DNA of 64,000 nt, taken from contig CAMRHE010000029.1 in NCBI GenBank assembly GCA_947044405.1, forward strand, positions 829,001 through 893,000. Reading direction: 5' to 3'. Below are positions 37,327 through 49,814 of this stretch, in pieces; the first letter of the stretch is position 1; each line of letters starts with the position of its first letter. The stretch comes from Leptodactylus fallax (Eukaryota > Chordata > Amphibia > Anura > Leptodactylidae). The position numbers and the translations under genes are program-made. The notes under the pieces were generated by a model that saw nothing but the letters and a program-made list of their open reading frames with translations, was not told where the DNA came from and did no database searches.

Positions 37327-38632
37327 CATCAGACAGTATAGTGAGGAGACTGAGTAGTATACAGCAGACTCTATAGTGAGAAGACTTAGTATACAGCAGA
37401 CAGTATAGTGAGGAGACTGAGTAGTATACAGCATACAGCATAGTGAGGAGACTGAATAGTATACAAACAGTATAGTGAGGAGACTGAGTAGTATACATCA
37501 GACAGTATAGCGAGGAGACTGAGTAGTATACAGCAGACAGTATAGTGAGGAGACTGAGTAGTATACAGCAGACAGTATAGTGAGAAGACTTAGTATACAG
37601 CATACAGTATAGTGAGGAGACTGAGTAGTATACAGCAGACAGTATAGTGAGAAGACTTAGTATACATCAGACAGTATAGTGAGGAGACAGTAGTATACAG
37701 CAGACAGTATAGTGAGAAGACTTAGTATACATCAGACAGTATAGTGAGGAGACTGAGTAGTATACAGCAGACAGTATAGTGAGAAGACTTAGTATACAGC
37801 AGACAGTATAGTGAGGAGACTGAGTAGTATACAGCAGACAGTATAGTGAGACGACTTAGTATATATCAGACAGTATAGTGAGGAGACTGAGTAGTATACA
37901 GCAGACTCTATAGTGAGAAGACTTAGTATACATCAGACAGTATAGTGAGGAGACTGAGTAGTATACAGCATACAGCATAGTGAGGAGACTGAATAGTATA
38001 CAAACAGTATAGTGAAGAGACTGAGTAGTATACAGCAGACAGTATAGTGAGGAGACTGAATAGTATACAGAATACAGTACAGTGAGGAGACTGAGTAGTA
38101 TACAGCAGACAGTATAGTGAGAAGACTTAGTATACAGCATACAGTATAGTGAGGAGACTAAGTAGTATACAGCATACAGTATAGTGAGGAGACTGAATAG
38201 TATACAGCATACAGTATAGTGAGGAGACTGAGTAGTATACAGCAGACAGTATAGTGAGGAGACTGAGTAGTATACAGCAGACAGTATAGTGAGGAGACTG
38301 AGTAGTATACAGCAGACAGTATAGTGAGGAGACTGAGTAGTATACAGCAGACAGTATAGTGAGAAGACTTAGTATACAGCAGACAGTATAGTGAGGAGAC
38401 TGAGTAGTATACAGCAGACAGTATAGTGAGGAGACTGAGTAGTATACAGCAGACAGTATAGTGAGAAGACTTAGTATACAGCAGACAGTATAGTGAGGAG
38501 ACTGAGTAGTATACAGCAGACAGTATAGTGAGGAGACTGAGTAGTATACAGCAGACAGTATAGTGAGGAGACTGAGTAGTATACAGCAGACAGTATAGTG
38601 AGGAGACTGAATAGTATACAGCAGACACTATA
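37327..38632 (-). repeat. 35-bp satellite array, reverse, right part
   Basis: Continuation of the array at 35091. The regular unit alternates with a shortened unit (gagaagacttagtatacagc, lacking a few bases), producing a larger pattern of one short and one to four regular units. Ends abruptly at about 38632, next to the duplicated block. Confidence 0.94.
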
Positions 38633-38671
38633 CAACATTATATCATCCTATGATGTCAGATAACTAAGTAC

Positions 38672-39478
38672 ATCATTACCAGCCTCGACACGACCATTGT
38701 ACCATACACTAATGTGATACCGAATAACCATGCCCAATATGCCACTCTTTGTGCCATGACAACCATTCATAGACATCACTTCTTGGAAGTGCCATACACA
38801 GACCATTACACGCTCATAGCTTCTACCTACACATAAAACAACTATGTATCATATGAAGACAGCTCTGTCATCTGTGTACACTCAGACTGTGCTAACAGCC
38901 AGATCCAGTGTAGTCAGGAGACATCAGTAACCTCCAGTCTATATACGGTATGTGCCCCCCATACATAACATACACATCTGCTGGTGGCATTCCGGCTGGG
39001 CAGGTTACACGATACATGACATGTGTGACACCCTATACAGAAGTGCAGAAATCAGCGCTCACACTAACCTCTCACCCGGGCGTAGCAGCAGCTGCACTGA
39101 GACAGGACTTTACGGAAGAGGTTCTGGCAAGCACAGCCGTGGCGTGGTTTGCCCCCTCTCATTGCTCCCCAGGCATGGCGAGCCCGGTCCACAGCATGCC
39201 AATGATGATGAGGCAGCAGCCCCACTCTGCCCTCAGCACAGCACACAAGCAGAAAAGAGAGGGAGGGACGAAGATGGCCGGGAGGAGCCGAGCTCACATA
39301 CACTGTGTTATTATTGTAGGGGAGAGAGAGAGAGAGAGAGAGAGAGGAGCCAGCTGCTGCCCATAAGCTCGCCCAGACAGCTCTCTACACTGCGAGCTCC
39401 ACAGAGCACGCAGCCTACTGCTACTGCCGACTATAGGAGAGTCACAGGCTATTCCAAGGATTGTGCCTCACTCCCCCC
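38672..39478 (+). repeat. Duplicated single-copy block, copy 2 (left of the large forward array)
   Basis: Counterpart of 30181-30924. It is GC-rich over 39050-39470 and includes an AG microsatellite at 39320-39347. It also has a 138-codon plus-strand frame (38950-39366) whose later part reads MASPVHSMPMMMRQ; copy 1 has the same start but stops after MASPVHSMTMM. That makes protein coding unlikely, though a promoter-like or first-exon-like nature of the ancestral block cannot be excluded. Confidence 0.85.
39320..39347. repeat. AG dinucleotide microsatellite
   Basis: About 14 GA units (gagagagagagagagagaga...). Present only in copy 2 of the duplicated block; copy 1 keeps a shorter gagagggagagagcc. 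Confidence 0.9.
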
Positions 39479-39480
39479 AC

Positions 39481-42400
39481 CTCAGATTACTGTAGTGTCT
39501 GCTGTATACTACTCCTCCATCTCCTCACTATAGAGTCTGCTGTATACTACTCCTCCATCTCCTCACTATAGAGTCTGCTGTATACTACTCCTCCATCTCC
39601 TCACTATAGAGTCTGCTGTATACTACTCCTCCATCTCCTCACTATAGAGTCTGCTGTATACTACTCCTCCATCTCCTCACTATAGAGTCTGCTGTATACT
39701 ACTCCTCCATCTCCTCACTATAGAGTCTGCTGTATACTACTCCTCCATCTCCTCACTATACTGTCTGCTGTATACTACTCCTCCATCTCCTCGCTATACT
39801 GTCTGCTGTATACTACTCCTCCATCTCCTCACTATAGAGTCTGCTGTATACTACTCCTCCATCTCCTCACTATAGATTCTGCTGTATACTACTCCTCCAT
39901 CTCCTCACTATAGAGTCTGCTGTATACTACTCCTCCATCTCCTCACTATAGAGTCTGCTGTATACTACTCCTCCATCTCCTCGCTATACTGTCTGCTGTA
40001 TACTACTCCTCCATCTCCTCACTATAGAGTCTGCTGTATACTACTCCTCCATCTCCTCACTATAGAGTCTGCTGTATACTACTTCTCCATCTCCTCACTA
40101 TACTGTCTGCTGTATACTACTCCTCCATCTCCTCACTATAGTCTGCTGTATACTACTCCTCCATCTCCTCACTATACTGTCTGCTGTATACTACTCCTCC
40201 ATCTCCTCACTATAGAGTCTGCTGTATACTACTCCTCCATCTCCTCACTATAGAGTCTGCTGTATACTACTCCTCCATCTCCTCACTATAGAGTCTGCTG
40301 TATACTACTCCTCCATCTCCTCACTATACTGTCTGCTGTATACTACTCCTCCATCTCCTCACTATAGAGTCTGCTGTATACTACTCCTCCATCTCCTCAC
40401 TATAGAGTCTGCTGTATACTACTCCTCCATCTCCTCACTATAGAGTCTGCTGTATACTACTCCTCCATCTCCTCACTATAGAGTCTGCTGTATACTACTC
40501 CTCCATCTCCTCACTATAGAGTCTGCTGTATACTACTTCTCCATCTCCTCACTATACTGTCTGCTGTATACTACTCCTCCATCTCCTCACTATAGAGTCT
40601 GCTGTATACTACTCCTCCATCTCCTCACTATACTGTCTGCTGTATACTACTCCTCCATCTCCTCACTATAGAGTCTGCTGTATACTACTCCTCCATCTCC
40701 TCACTATAGAGTCTGCTGTATACTACTCCTCCATCTCCTCACTATAGAGTCTGCTGTATACTACTCCTCCATCTCCTCACCATAGAGTCTGCTGTATACT
40801 ACTCCTCCATCTCCTCACTATACTGTCTGCTGTATACTACTCCTCCATCTCCTCACTATAGAGTCTGCTGTATACTACGCCTCCATCTCCTCACTATAGA
40901 GTCTGCTGTATACTACTCCTCCATCTCCTCACTATAGAGTCTGCTGTATACTACTCCTCCATCTCCTCACTATAGAGTCTGCTGTATACTACTCCTCCAT
41001 CTCCTCACTATAGAGTCTGCTGTATACTACTCCTCCATCTCCTCACTATAGAGTCTGCTGTATACTACTCCTCCATCTCCTCACTATAGAGTCTGCTGTA
41101 TACTACTCCTCCATCTCCTCACTATAAAGTCTGCTGTATACTACTCCTCCATCTCCTCACTATACTGTCTGCTGTATACTACTCCTCCATCTCCTCACTA
41201 TAGATTCTGCTGTATACTACTCCTCCATCTCCTCACTATACTGTCTGCTGTATACTACTCCTCCATCTCCTCACTATAGAGTCTGCTGTATACTACTCCT
41301 CCATCTCCTCACTATAGAGTCTGCTGTATACTACTCCTCCATCTCCTCACTATAGAGTCTGCTGTATACTACTCCTCCATCTCCTCACTATACTGTCTGC
41401 TGTATACTACTCCTCCATCTCCTCACTATAGAGTCTGCTGTATACTACTCCTCCATCTCCTCACTATAGAGTCTGCTGTATACTACTCCTCCATCTCCTC
41501 ACTATAGAGTCTGCTGTATACTACTCCTCCAGCTCCTCACTATAGAGTCTGCTGTATACTACTCCTCCATCTCCTCACTATAGAGTCTGCTGTATACTAC
41601 TTCTCCATCTCCTCACTATACTGTCTGCTGTATACTACTCCTCCATCTCCTCACTATAGAGTCTGCTGTATACTACTCCTCCATCTCCTCACTATACTGT
41701 CTGCTGTGTACTACTCCTCCATCTCCTCACTATAGAGTCTGCTGTATACTACTCCTCCATCTCCTCACTATAGAGTCTGCTGTATACTACTCCTCCATCT
41801 CCTCACTATAGAGTCTGCTGTATACTACTCCTCCATCTCCTCACCATAGAGTCTGCTGTATACTACTCCTCCATCTCCTCACTATACTGTCTGCTGTATA
41901 CTACTCCTCCATCTCCTCACTATAGAGTCTGCTGTATACTACGCCTCCATCTCCTCACTATAGAGTCTGCTGTATACTACTCCTCCATCTCCTCACTATA
42001 GAGTCTGCTGTATACTACTCCTCCATCTCCTCACTATAGAGTCTGCTGTATACTACTCCTCCATCTCCTCACTATAGAGTCTGCTGTATACTACTCCTCC
42101 ATCTCCTCACTATAGAGTCTGCTGTATACTACTCCTCCATCTCCTCACTATAGAGTCTGCTGTATACTACTCCTCCATCTCCTCACTATAAAGTCTGCTG
42201 TATACTACTCCTCCATCTCCTCACTATACTGTCTGCTGTATACTACTCCTCCATCTCCTCACTATAGATTCTGCTGTATACTACTCCTCCATCTCCTCAC
42301 TATAGAGTTTGCTGTATACTACTCCGCCATCTCCTCACTATAGAGTCTGCTGTATACTACTCCTCCATCTCCTCACTATAGAGTCTGCTGTATACTACTC

Positions 42401-43067
42401 CTCCATCTCCTCACTATAGAGTCTGCTGTATACTACTCCTCCATCTCCTCACTATACTGTCTGCTGTATACTACTCCTCCATCTCCTCATTATAGAGTCT
42501 GCTGTATACTACTCCTCCATCTCCTCACTATACTGTCTGCTGTATACTACTCCTCCATCTCCTCACTATAGAGTCTGCTGTATACTACTCCTCCATCTCC
42601 TCACTATAGAGTCTGCTGTATACTACTCCTCCATCTCCTCACTATAGAGTCTGCTGTATACTACTCCTCCATCTCCTCACTATAGAGTCTGCTGTATACT
42701 ACTCCTCCATCTCCTCACTATACTGTCTGCTGTATACTACTCCTCCATCTCCTCACTATAAAGTCTGCTGTATACTACTCCTCCATCTACTCACTATAGA
42801 GCCTGCTGTATACTACTCCTCCATCTCCTCACTATACTGTCTTATGTATACTACTCCTCCATCTACTCACTATAGAGTCCACTGTATACTACTCCTCCAT
42901 CTACTCACTATACTGTCTTATGTATACTATTCCTCCATCTACTCACTATACTGTCTTATGTATACTACTCCTCCATCTCCTCACTATAGAGTCTGCTGTA
43001 TACTACTCCTCCATCTACTCATTATACTGTCTTATGTATACTTCTCCTCACTATACTGTCTGCTATA
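39481..43067 (+). repeat. 38-bp satellite array, about 94 units, with a 1,064-bp higher-order repeat
   Basis: Unit tgctgtatactactcctcca tctcctcactatagagtc (38 bp). Two main types differ at the end: 'agagtc' and 'actgtc'. Rare variants recur exactly 1,064 bp (28 units) apart: accatag at 40779 and 41843, tacgcc at 40876 and 41940, ctataaagt at 41122 and 42186, tacttctcc at 40534 and 41598, ctatagatt at 41198 and 42262. This shows a tandem duplication of 28 monomers, about 40150-41213 and 41214-42277. One 34-bp unit (deletion) lies at about 40136. Units decay to the right of 42780. Confidence 0.96.
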
Positions 43068-43069
43068 TA

Positions 43070-44692
43070 CAGTACAGACCAAAAGTTTGGACACACCTTC
43101 TCATTCCAAGAGTTTTCTGTATTTTCATGACTATAAAAATTGTAGATTCACAGTGGAGGCATCAAAACTATGAATTAACACGTGGAATTATATACTTAAC
43201 AAAAAAGAGTGAAACAACTGAAAATATGTCTTATATTCTAGGTTCTTCAAAGTAGCCACCTTTTGCTTTGATTACTGCTTTGCACACTCTTGGCATTCTC
43301 TTGATGAGCTTCAAGAGATAGTCACCTGGTTTTCACTTCACAGGTGTGCTCTGTCAGGTTTAATAAGTCGGATTTCTTGCCTTATAAATGGGGTTGGGAC
43401 CATCAGTTGTGTGGTTCAGAAGTCAGGTGGATACACAGCTGATAGTCCTACTGAATGGAGTGTTAGAATTTGTATTATGGCAAGAAAAAAGCAGCTAAGT
43501 AAAGAAAAACGAGTGGCCATCATTACTTTAAGAAATGAAGGTCAGTCAGTCCGAAAAATTGGGAAAACTTTGAATGTGTCCCCAAGTACAGTGGCCAAAA
43601 CCATCAAGCGCTACAAAGAAACTGGCTCACATGAGGACCGCCCCAGGAAAGTAAGACCAAGAGTCACCTCTGCTGCGGAGGATAAGTTCATCCGAGTCAC
43701 CAGCCTCAGAAATCGCAGGTTAACAGCAGCTCAGATTAGAGACCAGGTCAATGCCACACAGAGTTCTAGCAGCAGACACATCTCTACAACAACTGTTAAG
43801 AGGAGACTGTGTGCAGCAGGCCTTCATGGTAAAATAGCTGCTAGGAAACCACTGCTAAGGACAGGCAACAAGCAGAAGAGACTTGTTTGGGCTAAAGAAC
43901 ACAAGGAATGGACATTAGACCTGTGGAAATCTGTGCTTTGGTTTGATGAGTCCAAATTTGAGATCTTTGGTTCCAACCACCGTGTCTTTGTGCGACGCAG
44001 AAAAGGTGAACGAATGGACTCTACATGCCTGGTTCCCACCGTGAAGCATGGAGGAGGAGGTGTGATGGTGTGGGGGTGATTTGCTGGTGACACTGTTGGG
44101 GATTTATTCAAAATTGAAGGAATACTGAACCAGCATGGTTACCACAGCATCTTGCAGCGGCATGCTATTCCATCCGGTTTGCGTTTAGTTGGACTATCAT
44201 TTATTTTTCAACAGGACAATGACCCCAAACACACCTTCAGACTGTGTAAGGGCTATTTGACCAAGAAGGAGAGTGATGGGGTGCTACGCCAGATGACCTG
44301 GCCTCCACAGTCACCAGACCTGAATCCAATCGAGATGATTTGGGGTGAGCTGGACCGCAGAGTGAAGGCAAAAGGGCCAACAAGTGCTAAGCATATCTGG
44401 GAACTCCTTCAAGACTGTTGGAAGACCATTTCAGGTGACTACCTCTTGAAGCTCATCAAGAGAATGCCAAGAGTGTGCAAAGCAGTAATCAAAGCAAAAG
44501 GTGGCTACTTTGACGAACCTAGAATATAAGACATATTTTCAGTTGTTTCACACTTTTTTGTTAAGTATATAATTCCACATGTGTTAATTCATAGTTTTGA
44601 TGCCTTCAGTGTGAATCTACAATTTTTATAGTCATGAAAATACAGAAAACTTTTGGAATGAGAAGGTGTGTCCAAACTTTTGGTCTGTACTG
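43070..44692 (+). mobile_element. Tc1-like transposon, family D, inserted in the satellite
   Basis: A 1,623-bp element with termini CAGTACAGACCAAAAGTTTG and complement; TA flanks at 43068-43069 and 44693-44694. The inverted repeats are very long (about 43070-43328 and 44432-44692). The 3' one includes the last 30 or so codons of the transposase, so the 5' end carries an antisense copy of them. Removing the element restores a satellite unit (tgctatactacttctcc). It is younger than the array. Confidence 0.96.
43477..44529 (+). pseudogene. Tc1 family D transposase, one nonsense codon (DD38E spacing)
   Basis: Would be 350 residues from MARKKQLSKEKRVAI at 43477, chosen over the upstream in-frame ATG at 43411 by similarity to other Tc1 starts. 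Helix-turn-helix about 8-50, basic linker (HEDRPRKVRPRV) about 56, second DNA-binding segment to about 125. Catalytic Asp157 (WFDESKFE), Asp247 (QQDNDPKHT) and Glu286 (DLNPIEMIW) leave 38 residues between the last two. A published Tc1 sibling family called Intruder has this spacing. One lesion: TGA at 44077-44079 after VMVWG, where Tc1 proteins normally have a Cys (GCF). Otherwise open to the end (FDEPRI). Confidence 0.93.
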
Positions 44693-44694
44693 TA

Positions 44695-46045
44695 CTACTT
44701 CTCCATCTCCCCACTTTACTGTTTGCTATATACTAGTCCAACATCTCCCTACTGTACTGTTTACAGTATACTACTACTCCATCTCTGTCTTCGCTATAGA
44801 GTCTGCTGTATACTACTCCTCCAGCTTCTCACTGTACTGTCTTCTGAACACTACTCTTCCATCCCCTCACTATATTGTCTGCTGTATACTTCTCCATCTA
44901 CTCACGATACTCCCTACTGTATACTACCCCTCCAACTCCTCACTATACTGCCTGCTGTATACTAGTCTTTCATCTCCCTACTTACTGTCTGCTGTATAGT
45001 ACTCCTCTATCTCTTCACTATAGTGTCTGCTGTATACTACTCCTCCAGCTCCTTACTATACTGTCTGCTGTATATTACTCCTCCATGTCCTCACTATAAT
45101 GTCTGCTATATACTACTCTTCCGTGTCCTTACTGTACTGTATACTGTATACTACTCCTCCATCTCCTCACTATAGAGTCTGCTGTATACTACTCCTCCAA
45201 CTTCTTACTATAATTTCTGCTGTATACTACCCCTCCAACATCTCACTATGCTATCTGCTGTGTACAACTCCTCCATCTCTTCACTATACTGTCTGCTGTA
45301 TACTGCCCCTCCAACATCTCACTATACTGTCTGCTGTATTCTACTCCTCCATCTTTTCACTATACTGTCTGCTGTATACTACTCCTCCATCTCTTCACTA
45401 TACTGTCTGCTGTATTCTACTTCTCCATCTTCTCACTATGCTATCTGCTGTATACTACTCCTCCAACTCCTCATTATACTGTCTGCTGTATACTACTCCT
45501 CCAACTCCTCATTATACTGTCTGCTGTATACTACTCCTCCAACTCCTCATTATACTGTCTGCTGTATACTACTCCTCCAACTCCTCATTATACTGTCTGC
45601 TGTATACTACTCCTCCAACTCCTCATTATACTGTCTGCTGTATGCTACTCCTCCAACTGTTTACTATACTGTCTGCTGTATACTACTCATCCAACACCTT
45701 ACTATACTGTTTGCTGTATATTACTCCATCAATTCCTCATTATACTCTCTGCTGTATTCTACTCATCCACCTTCTCACTATACTCTGCTGTATACTAGTC
45801 CTCCAACTTCTCTCTATACTATCTGCTGTATGCTACTCCTCCATCTGCCTACTTTACTGCCTGCTGTATACTACTCCTCCATCTCCTCACTAAACCGTCT
45901 ACTGCATGTTACTGTAGTGTCTAATATATAATACTCCCATATCTTCTTGGTACAGTGTTTGCTGTGTCTGCTGTAGTCTACTATAATTTCAGTTGTATAC
46001 TACTCCACCATGTTCTTACTATACTGTATGCTGTGTACAGAATTA
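44695..46045 (+). repeat. Diverged 38-bp satellite, right part
   Basis: Same monomer plan as 39481-43067 but much more diverged, except for a homogeneous block at 45455-45640 (ctactcctccaactcctcat tatactgtctgctgtata). The long open frames here (264 and 227 codons) are repeat artefacts. Confidence 0.9.
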
Positions 46046-46205
46046 CACAGCAGACAGTAAAGTGAGGAAATAGAGCTGTAACATACATCAGACACTACAG
46101 TGAAGAGATGGAACAGTATTATATAGCAGACATTATAATGAGAATATTGAGTAGTATACAGCAGACAGTATAGTAAAGTAATAGACTAGCATACAGCAGA
46201 CACTA
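46046..46205 (-). repeat. Stray satellite units in reverse orientation
   Basis: Words cagcagacagtaaagtgagg, cagacactacagtgaagag and gtagtatacagcagacagta show 3-4 diverged reverse monomers closing the domain, a third orientation switch. Confidence 0.82.
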
Positions 46206-46514
46206 AGAACGATGAGCACAGGAAACTCAATGGAAGGAGAGCCACAGTGATTCCCCAAATGGCTAGCATTCTGCAGGAAACTATTTGGCGTTAAGAGAGG
46301 AGACTTAGACAAAATGGTGAGAGTAGCTTGAATTACAGGTGTTAGTGTGGATTTTTCTTAAAGGGAGTCTGTCACCAGAACATCAACTCAGCCCCATATA
46401 TATAGATTAGGGTCACCTGAATCAAGCAATGTTTCTCCCTTGTGAATCACTGCATCAATTCCCATTTTTCTTACTATGAAAATGAGCTCTTTGGAGCAAT
46501 GGCAAGTTATTCAT

Positions 46515-46710
46515 GTTCCACAGCGCTTTACAGATATTGTCAACACTGTCCCATATAGGGCTCTCACTCTATATTCCCTATCACTATGTCTTTGAAGTGT
46601 GGGGGGAAGCCCACGCAAACACAGGGAGAACTCCTTGCAGATGTTGTCCTTGGCTGGATTTGAACCCAGGACTCGAGTGCTGCAAGGCTATATTACTAAC
46701 CACGGCAGCC
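46515..46710 (-). mobile_element. tRNA-derived SINE, copy 3 (best preserved)
   Basis: B box GGTTCAAATCC on the minus strand (plus 46656-46666), preceded there by tRNA-like ggctgccgtggttagtaata. The body has aactccttgcagatgttgtc and cacgcaaacacagggag on plus. A likely A box is degenerate. The body ends at cagcgctttacagatattg (plus, about 46521). Same family as 19080 and 21402. Confidence 0.8.
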
Positions 46711-47053
46711 ATGGCAATGCCTTTTTCAGTCCAAAGACCTAATTTGAATATTGAATTAAAGAGCAATATCTCAGCAACAGACACACCAATTCACAAGGAA
46801 ACAGAAACCATGATTTGAGTGCCCATAACCTACACACATGGACAAAATTGTTGGTACCCCTCGTTTAATGAAAGAAAAACCCACAATGGTCACAGAAATA
46901 ACTTGAATCTGACAAAAGTAATAATATATAAAAATCTATGAAAATGAACAAATGAAAGTAAGACATTGCTTTTCAACCATACTTCAACATAATTTTTTAA
47001 AAAAGAAAACTCATGAAACAGGCCTGAACAGAAATGATGGTTTCCTTAACTTA

Positions 47054-48865
<1,812 letters not shown>

Positions 48866-49814
48866 TATGCTTCATTTTTCCGTCTGTGAACATAGAGCTG
48901 ATGTGCCTTGCCAAAATTTTCGATTTTTGTCTCATCTGTCCATAGGACTTTCTCCCAGAAGCTTTGTGGATTGTCAACATGTAGTTTGGCAAATTCCAGT
49001 CTGGCTTTTTTAGGATTTGTTTTCAACAATGGTGTCCTCCTTGGTCGTCTCCCATGAAGTCCACTTTGGCTCAAACAACGAAGGATGGTGCGATCTGACA
49101 CTGATGTTCCTTGAGCTTGTAGTTCACCTTTAATCTCTTTAGAAGTTTTTCTAGGCTCTTTTGTTACCATTCGTATTATCCTTCTCTTTGATTTGTCATC
49201 AATTTACCTCCTGCGGCCACGTCCAGGGAGGTTGGCTACAGTCCCATGGATCTTAAATTTCTGAATAATATGTGCAACTGTAGTCACAGGAACATCAAGC
49301 TGCTTGGAGATGGTCTTATAACCTTTACTTTTAACATGCTTGTCTATAATTTTCTTTCTAAGCTCCTGAGACAACTCTTTCCTTCGCTTCCTCTGGTCCA
49401 TGTTGAGTGTGGTACTCACCATGTCACCAAACAGTACAGTGAGTATATACAGGTCCACTAACTGATTACAAGATTGTAGACACCTGTGATGCTAATTAGT
49501 GGACACACCTTGATTTAACATGTCCCTTTGGTCACATTATTTTCAGGGAACCATCATTTCTGTCCAGGCCTATTTCATGAGTTTTCTTTTTTTTAAAATT
49601 CTATTGAAGCATGGTTGAAAAGCAATGTCTGACTTTCATTTGTTTATTTTCATAGAATTTTTATATATTATTACTTTTGTCAGATTCAAGTTATTTCTGT
49701 GACCATTGTGGGTTTTTCTTTCATTAAACGAGGGGTACCAACAATTTTGTCCACGTGTGTATTTATCTGAGAGCTGGGTTGATATGCTGGACTCTGGTGA
49801 CAGACTCCCTTTAA

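Noticed and set aside
38950..39366. 138-codon frame containing MASPVHSMPMMMRQ as a possible first exon
   Set aside because: The duplicate block at 30.2-30.9 kb stops after MASPVHSMTMM, the downstream part is an AG microsatellite, and no known protein came to mind. Kept only as a speculative promoter-like block.
38158..43069. CRISPR-like appearance of regularly spaced short repeats
   Set aside because: There are no unique spacers; the units are contiguous satellite monomers, no cas genes are present, and the context is a vertebrate genome.
45099..45931. 264- and 227-codon frames in the 44.7-46 kb region
   Set aside because: Both run through diverged 38-bp satellite units (LLYTTPPSPHYTVCCI-type words) and overlap each other in different frames.
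46640..46710. A tRNA gene on the minus strand, because of the GGTTCAAATCC box
   Set aside because: No acceptor stem or clean A box; the same sequence with the same tail recurs at 19.1 and 21.4 kb, so it is a SINE.
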